From Lycium barbarum (lineage: Eukaryota > Streptophyta > Magnoliopsida > Solanales > Solanaceae), in the NCBI RefSeq assembly GCF_019175385.1, contig NC_083339.1:25697637-25761636 (forward strand): a stretch of 64,000 nucleotides of DNA, in the 5' to 3' direction. The translations under genes and the position numbers were made by a program. The notes beneath the pieces are model-generated. The model made no database searches and was not told where the DNA came from. It worked only from the letters and a program-made list of their open reading frames with translations. Each line of letters starts with the position of its first letter. Positions within the stretch are counted from its first letter, which is position 1. Shown piece by piece: positions 58,276-64,000 of this stretch.

Positions 58276-58399
58276 AGCCTGACTCGGGGAATTCATAAAC
58301 AGGGCTTCTGCCAACCCGTCAATCCTATACGACTTATTGATTACATCATATCATCACACACACATTTTTCCATGGTTTCAATTCTTACGGGGGTGGGGC

Positions 58400-58980
58400 T
58401 ACTCAGACGTCACCCATTTTTTCTATTGTACAGTTCAGTAGCATTTTTAAGGCACTTTGTATTGGCGGGCATAACAACCTTCGAGCCCAAAAATTTAGAA
58501 TCTTCAGTTGAAATGCCCTCCGCCTCAATAGAGTGTTGAATCACCCCATAAGTGTATAACAGCCTACTATGCTCCTCCCTTTTTTTTAGAAAATCATTAA
58601 CCATGGAAAATTGTACCAACATCTGAAATATACTAGTATCCAACACAAGACTTTCACCAAAGAGCCAAATTTCGGATTTGAAACATTAACATACCTGTGC
58701 CTTGATGAATTGGAGAAAGGTCCTTGAAGAACACCTTGTGCACAACAATGGCAGATTTAAAAAAAAAACACACAAATTTAACCTTGAACAGAGGATTCTT
58801 TGATTGTGGGAATGGATTTTGGTTGGGTGTTGATGGTTTCTTGGACGAATTTATTGGTGTGGGAAAGTGGATTTCGAATGGGTGAAAGTGGATGAGAGTA
58901 TGGGATCGTGGGGTGGTGATCGTGGGTTTAATGGAGGGAGTATGAATGATGGAAGAAAAACGGGCAGGTGGAAGGTTTAA
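58400..58980 (-). other. Athila spacer between integrase and ORF3, left arm
   Basis: Non-coding leader-like DNA that follows the TATA tract at 58995-59018 in minus orientation and precedes ORF3. A 78-codon frame at 58410-58646 looks incidental. Confidence 0.5.
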
Positions 58981-58994
58981 AAAACCTCTGTTCG

Positions 58995-59262
58995 AAATTT
59001 ATATATATATATATATATATTGGAAGTTATACGGGACGTATAGCATTATACGGTCCGTGTAACTTCAAGTTTTCTTCACTAACCTCATTTGAGCACATCC
59101 TAATTACACGATCATTTATATGGCCCGTATAATATTATACGGTCCGTTAAAATGATCGTATTTGGAGGAAGTCTTCAAACAGTGTTCTGCCAGATTTCCT
59201 TACCTTACATGACTAGATTATACGGGCCGTATAAAATTATACGGTCCGTATAAGTCCAGTTT
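58995..59262 (-). promoter_or_regulatory. palindrome modules 1-3 plus TATA tract, left arm
   Basis: Minus-strand order: dyad 1 (59257-59211), dyad 2 (59159-59108), dyad 3 (59064-59021), then a TATATATATA...AAATTT tract at 59018-58995. In each dyad unrelated flanks also pair, for example ACGATCATTT with AAATGATCGT. It resembles the LTR promoter layout. Confidence 0.6.
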
Positions 59263-59425
59263 TGTCCAGGCTTCAGTGGGGTTTTTTTTTTGTTTTTACC
59301 TGCACCAAAACAAACGTTACCCTATATTCAAACAGAAACAAGAATGAAAATAAACATCACACTTGGGTTGCCCCCCCCCCCAAGAAGCGCTTGATTTAAC
59401 GTCGCGGCACGACGGTGGTAGTCAT

Positions 59426-60398
59426 TCACTCTTGATCTGCGTACACCAAATCATTGTTCGTTCCGATGTGCTTCAATCGGCATCGGTCAACAATTCTATC
59501 TTCTGAAACCATCCCGTGGTAGTATTTCAATCTCTGCCCATTCACCTTAAATGTCCGAGTTCCATCTCCGGACATTAACTCAATCGCACCATGGGGTGAA
59601 ACACCTACCACCTCAAACGGACCAGACCACCTCGATTTTAGCTTACCAGGTAGCAACTTCAACCGAGAGTTAAACAGCAATACAGGATCACCCTTGTAGA
59701 ACTCTCGCTTCAGGATCTTCTTGTCATGGTATTGCTTCATCCTTTCTTTATATAGTGTTGCACTCTCATATGCCTGGTACCGAGCTTGGTTGCTTCCTCC
59801 GAATCCATATTCAGTTTCTTCAGCGCCCACATAGCCTTGTGCTCAAGCTCAACCGGCAAGTGACAAGCTTTTCCGAACACAAGCTTGAAGGGTGAAGTCC
59901 CAATCGGAGTCTTGAAAGCAGTCTGGTATGCCCATAGAGAATCATCGAGCTTGCAGGCCCAATCAGTTCTATTTGCATTCACTGTTTTTGCTAGAATACT
60001 CTTGATCTCCCTATTGGACACTTCAACCTGTCCACTTGTCTGAGGATGATAAGGTGTTTCCACCCTATGTTTTACATCATATTTCTCCATCAATCCGCGA
60101 AGGCTCTATTACAAAAGTGGGATCCACCATCGCTGATTATAGCCCTCGGAGTACCAAAACGACTAAATATATTCTTCTTGAGGAACCCCATAACGCTCTT
60201 GGCCTCGTTATTAGGTAAAGCCACCGCTTCTACCCATTTTGACACATAGTCCACAGCAACCAAGATGTATTTCATGCCACCCGAACTCACAAAAGGTCCC
60301 ATAAAGTCAATCCCCCAGACATCGAACACTTCTACCTCCATAACAAAATTCATAGGCATCTCTTGCCTTCTGCCGATATTCCTTTGCCTTTGACATTG
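59426..60398 (-). pseudogene. Athila integrase, left arm (N-terminally truncated)
   Basis: Begins at the junction with the last Cys of the zinc finger ([16 protein letters not shown]). Core: first Asp in GIDFMGPF, second in IISDGGSHF, Glu in [13 protein letters not shown]. The C-terminal domain has SRWSGPFEVVGVSPHGA and FKVNGQRLK. A 1-bp loss near 60093 and a deletion of about 30 bp near 59790 break the frame. Confidence 0.85.
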
Positions 60399-61366
60399 AT
60401 GCCTATGAATTTTGTTATGGAGGTAGAAGTGTTCGATGTCTGGCGGATTGACTTTATGGGACCCTTTGTGAGTTCGGGTGGCATGAAATACATCTTGGTT
60501 GTTGTGGACTATGTGTCAAAATGGGTAAAAGCGATGGCTTTACCTAATAATGAGGCCAAGAGTGTTATGGGGTTCCTCAAGAAGAATATATTTACTCGTT
60601 TTGGTACTCCGAGGGCTATAATCAGTGATGGTGGATCCCACTTTTATAATAGAGCCTTCGCGGGATTGATGGAGAAATATGGTGTAAAACATAGGGTGGA
60701 AACACCTTATCACCCTCAGACAAGTGGACAGGTTGAAGTGTCCAATAGGGAGATCAAGAGTATTCTAGCAAAAACAGTGAATGCAAATAGAACTGATTGG
60801 GCCCGCAAGCTCGATGATGCTCTATGGGCATACCGGACTGCTTTCAAGACTCCGATTCGACTTCACCCTTCAAGCTTGTGTTCGGAAAATCTTGTCACTT
60901 GCCGGTTGAGCTTGAGCACAAGGCTATGTGGGCGCTGAAGAAACTGAATATGGATTGGGATGAATAAACCAAGCTCAGGTTGTTTCAACTAAATGAGATG
61001 GATGAGTTTCGGTACCAGGCATATGAGAGTGCAGCACTTTATAAAGAAAGGATGAAGCAATACCATGACAAAAAGATCCTGAAGCGAGAGTTCTACAAAG
61101 GTGACCCTGTATTGCATTTTAACTCTCGGTTGAAGTTGCTGCCTGGTAAGCTTAAATCAAGGTGGTCTGGTCCATTTGAGGTGGTAGGTGTTTCACCCCA
61201 TGGAGCGATTGAGTTAAAGTCCGGAGATGGAACTCGGACATTTAAAGTGAATGGGCAGATATTGAAGCGCTATCACGGGATGGTTTCGGAGGATAGGATT
61301 GTTGACCGATACAGGTTGAAGCACCTCGGAACGAACAATGATCTGGTGTACGCAGATAAGGAGTGA
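60399..61366 (+). pseudogene. Athila integrase, right arm
   Basis: Opens at [19 protein letters not shown] with no zinc finger upstream in this orientation. The same catalytic blocks as the left arm are seen, with a 1-bp loss near 60856 (after RTAFKTPI) and a TAA at 60965-60967. The C-terminal part from 60980 is open to 61366 and keeps the segment that is deleted in the left arm. Followed by CTTGGGAGGCAACCCAAG (61407-61424), a hairpin common after Athila pol. Confidence 0.85.
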
Positions 61367-61526
61367 ATGGTTACCACCGTCATGCCACGACGTTAAATCA
61401 AGCGCTTCTTGGGAGGCAACCCAAGTGTAATGTTTATTTTCATTCTTGTTTCTGTTTGAATATAGGGTAACGTTTGTTTTGGTGCAAGTAAAAACAAAAA
61501 AAAAAACCACTGAAGCCTGGACAAAA

Positions 61527-61800
61527 CTGGACTTATAGGGATCGTATAATTTTATACAGCCCGTATAATCCAGTCGTGGAAGGTAAGGAAATCTGGCAGA
61601 ACATTGTTTTCAGACTTCCTCCAAATACGATCATTTTAACGGACCGTATAATATTATACGGACCGTATAATATTATACGGGCCGTATAAATGATCGTGTA
61701 ATTAGGATGTGCTCAAACGAGCTTAGTGAAGAAAAATTGAAGTTACACGGACTGTATAATGCTATACGGCCCGTATAACTTCCAAAACATATATATAAAT
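61527..61800 (+). promoter_or_regulatory. palindrome modules 1-3 plus TATA tract, right arm
   Basis: Dyad 1 at 61527-61572, dyad 2 at 61627-61697 (71 bp, with an extra 19-bp repeat of the box compared with the left arm), dyad 3 at 61739-61782, then acatatatataaat at 61788-61799. Collinear with the left-arm set. Confidence 0.6.
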
Positions 61801-62532
61801 TTCGAACAGAGGGTTTTTAAACCTTCCACATGCCCGTTTTTCTTCCATCATTCATACGCCCTCCATTAAACCCACGACCACCACCCCACGATCCCATACT
61901 CTCATCCACTTTCACCCATTCGAATTCCACTTTCCCACACCCATAAATTCGTCCAAGAAACCATCTAACACCCAACCAAAATCCATTCCCGCAGTCAAAG
62001 AACCCTCTGTTCAAGATTAAAATTTGTGTTTTCTTTTTTTCTTTTTAAATATCTGCCATTGTTGTGCACAAGGTGTTCTTCAAGGAACCTTCTCCAATTC
62101 ATGAAGGCACAGGTATGTTAATGTTTCAAATCCAAAATTTTGCTCATTGATAAAAGTCTTGTGTTGGATATTTGTATATTTCAGCTGTTGGCACAATTTT
62201 CAATGGTTAATGATTTTCTAAAATAGGGATGAGCATAGTTGGTTGTTATACATTTATGGGGTGATTCAACACTCTATTAAGACGGAGGGAATTTCAAATG
62301 AAGATTCTAAATTTTTTTGGACTCGAAGATTGTTATGCCCACCAATACAAAGTGCCTTAAAAATGCTAATGAATTGTACAATAGAAAAAAATGGGTGAAG
62401 TCTGAGTAACCCCACCCCCGTAAGAATTGAAACCATGGAATACTGTGTGCGTGAAGATATGATGTAATCAATAATTCGTATAGGATTGACGGGTTAGCAG
62501 AAGCCCTGTTTTTTAATTCCCCGAGTCAGGCT
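61801..62532 (+). other. Athila spacer between integrase and ORF3, right arm
   Basis: Non-coding. Mirrors 58276-58994. No frame of note on the plus strand. Confidence 0.5.
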
Positions 62533-62673
62533 ATTCCACGGACCGTATAACATTATACGGTCCGTGAAAACTTGTTCGTGGTTCACAAATGGGGTTTTGA
62601 ATGTTATGTTTCCCATGCCCTGTCTTATATGGCCCGTATAATATTATACGGACCATGTAAGACTTATACGACC
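62533..62673 (+). promoter_or_regulatory. palindrome modules 4 and 5, right arm
   Basis: Module 4 at 62533-62570 (ACGGACCGT and ACGGTCCGT around ATAACATTAT) and module 5 at 62621-62673, 80-220 bp before the ORF3 ATG. Confidence 0.6.
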
Positions 62674-62755
62674 AAAAAAAACAAAAAAAGAGAGCAAAAT
62701 GTTCAATCAGCTGTCCCTTCTGAGACCCATCACTAACATAGGTTCTTTTGTAGGT

Positions 62756-64000
62756 ATGGTCCAAAAACGCAATGTCAGAAGGGGTACGGGACCCCGAGCT
62801 GCTAAGGGTCGAGATCGAGCCCGAGACCAACCAGAGACAGACCTCCGTTTGCGGGATGAGGGGTCGGATGATGAGGTCATACCAGTGAAAAACGTTAGGG
62901 GGACCAGCAATCCTCAACCCCCGACCATGACTCCTTCCACCTCGGAGGGAGAAGAAAAATCTGGAGATACTGGCACAGAGACAGGTGACTCCTCAGATGA
63001 TGAGGGGGATTCGAACAAGTGTGGCTCATCTGAGCCGACTGAAACCCGAGCTCCAAACTCTAATGCTTCGCCAGAATCAGCACACGGCAAGCACCGGTTG
63101 GTTCTGCGAAGTAAAACACTACCAGAGGATACTTTACGGTTTGGAGTTCCGGGATGAAAGGTGCTGTACGAGGAAGGTCTGTCCACTATTAAGCATAGGG
63201 GTGAGCCGAATCGAAGCATATGGGAGGAGAGGCAGTTGGTGTTCGAGGGTCTGGAAGCTCTTCCCAACACGACCGAAACACTCCGATTCTACAGGTTAGA
63301 GGTGTTTGCTGAACCTGCTGGGGAGTTTTGCCCAGAAATTGTGCGGGCGTTTTATGCCACCTATGGGGCTGAGTTGTTGAAAATGAAAAAGCCAGTCACA
63401 CTAATACTGCTCTCCCATTGCTTGATGAAATTACGGTGCGGAATGTCAAGGTTGACATTTCAGCTGAGGCTATCAACAGATTTTATTTTAGGGATGACTT
63501 TTAGGCACCGAAGGATGAGAAAGAGTACTTCGATAAGTTGGATCGCCGAAATCATCGATCGGTAATCAAATGGCTTGCTACGGTAATTGCCCACCCGGAG
63601 GTAGATTGGGTGACTCAACAGAGCTCGAAGATTGTCAAGGGTTCACTCAATAAGGAAGCTCGATTCTGGTGGCACCTGATGAGGTACAGACTGTTAGTGA
63701 CCCAGAATGACAATACACTCACAGTTGCTCAGGCAATAGGCATTGCAGCGATAATGAGTCAGTATCCCGTGAACATAGGGCGTATGATAGCTGATGAAAT
63801 TCGACGGAGAGCACCCCAGCCTATGACCTCATTGGCATTCCCTTGCCTTATCACGGAGCTGTGCAGACGAGCTCAGGTTGTCGGCATTCCAGATTGGGGC
63901 CAATGCATCAAAAACAAGAAATTTGGAGATTGGCGAAAGGGTAAAAAGGGGGATGCACCGGAGATATTTGTGGTCCCACCTAAGGCAAATATAGGGGCTC
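62756..64000 (+). pseudogene. Athila ORF3, right arm (runs off the window)
   Basis: Same start as the left arm, MVQKRNVRRGTGPRAAKGRD. Directly upstream is a splice-acceptor-like stretch: cactaac, then ttcttttgtag, then GT-ATG. A TGA at 63156-63158 and a shift near 63160 interrupt it. The globular domain continues to the window end (ARFWWHLMRYRLL near 63660). Nothing can be said of its C-terminus here. Confidence 0.75.

Larger units (their letters stand above)
48087..64000 (+). mobile_element. Athila-type Ty3/gypsy element with internal inverted half-copy
   Basis: Plus strand: LTR, tRNA-Asp PBS, gag, protease, RT, RNase H (48087-53316). Minus strand: LTR, PPT, ORF3, integrase (53317-60398). 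Plus strand again: integrase, ORF3 (60399 to the window end). The Athila call is from the PBS, the DNGAS protease, the FMDD RT and the extra ORF after integrase. Left flank attgt is the candidate target duplication; the right end is outside. Confidence 0.85.
56801..64000. repeat. large inverted repeat, arms at least 3.6 kb, spacer about 37 bp
   Basis: The left arm (56801-60361) and right arm (60399-64000) are near-identical reverse complements covering integrase, the palindrome modules and ORF3. The inner edges are cataggcatc and gatgcctatg around a spacer at 60362-60398. Each arm has its own frameshifts and small indels. The right arm runs out of the window. Confidence 0.92.

Noticed and set aside
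57640..58277. Plus-strand frames of 129-150 codons
   Set aside because: Antisense to the ORF3 N-terminus and its upstream palindromes. No independent signals.

Overview
This is nuclear DNA from a flowering plant, most probably Solanaceae. The pointers are a SINE-like 3' half of a type common in that family, an invertase/pectin-methylesterase-inhibitor gene, plant tRNA-iMet and tRNA-Asp primer binding sites, and nested Ty3/gypsy elements of the Tekay/Del chromovirus and Athila types. About 90% of the window is LTR retrotransposon. There is one convincing intact host gene, a PMEI-domain protein on the minus strand at 703-1236. All retrotransposon reading frames seen are broken.

Layout. (1) 1-1592: SINE-like fragment, the PMEI gene and its promoter. 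(2) 1593-19179: a three-level nest. A minus-strand Tekay-like element (family B) has lost most of pol. A second, nearly complete minus-strand Tekay-like element with 2.4-kb LTRs (family A, 2363-14400) is inserted in its left LTR. That element's integrase is in turn split by a solo LTR (family C, 6059-8639). Target-site duplications are readable (gccac/accac and tacat/tacat). (3) 19180-25848: unassigned DNA carrying a solo family-A LTR with a perfect aacac duplication, then a third family-B LTR with its PBS, so that three B LTRs lie in the same direction. (4) 25849-33641: a region poor in LTR elements. It holds a minus-strand Tat/Ogre-like LTR, a diverged segmental duplication containing two degenerate FCS-like zinc-finger (FLZ) gene fragments, a 1246-bp Tourist/PIF-Harbinger-like non-autonomous transposon with TAA duplication, and a possible hAT end. 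(5) 33642-48086: a plus-strand Tekay-like element (D), inserted in an older related LTR. It has lost RT and RNase H and is itself hit by two B-type solo LTRs and a partial one. (6) 48087-64000: an Athila-type element inserted in the 3' LTR of D. It runs LTR, tRNA-Asp PBS, gag, protease, RT and RNase H on the plus strand. It then switches to an inverted half-element (LTR, PPT, ORF3 and integrase on the minus strand, 53317-60398) and back to a plus-strand integrase and ORF3 that leave the window at 64000. The last two parts form an inverted repeat with arms of at least 3.6 kb and a spacer of about 37 bp.

The most interesting unexplained structure is a cluster of short palindromes with core ACGGNCCGT flanked by TATA-rich sequence. 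It sits just upstream of the apparent TATA box in family-A LTRs and in the Athila LTR, two separate lineages. In the Athila element it recurs as hairpin modules after integrase, again followed by a TATA-like tract and then by ORF3. This looks like a promoter cassette used both in the LTR and as a possible internal promoter for ORF3. Family B and D LTRs carry an analogous cluster built on CCGCT/AGCGG at the same place. Everything here is read by eye; no alignment or database search was run.
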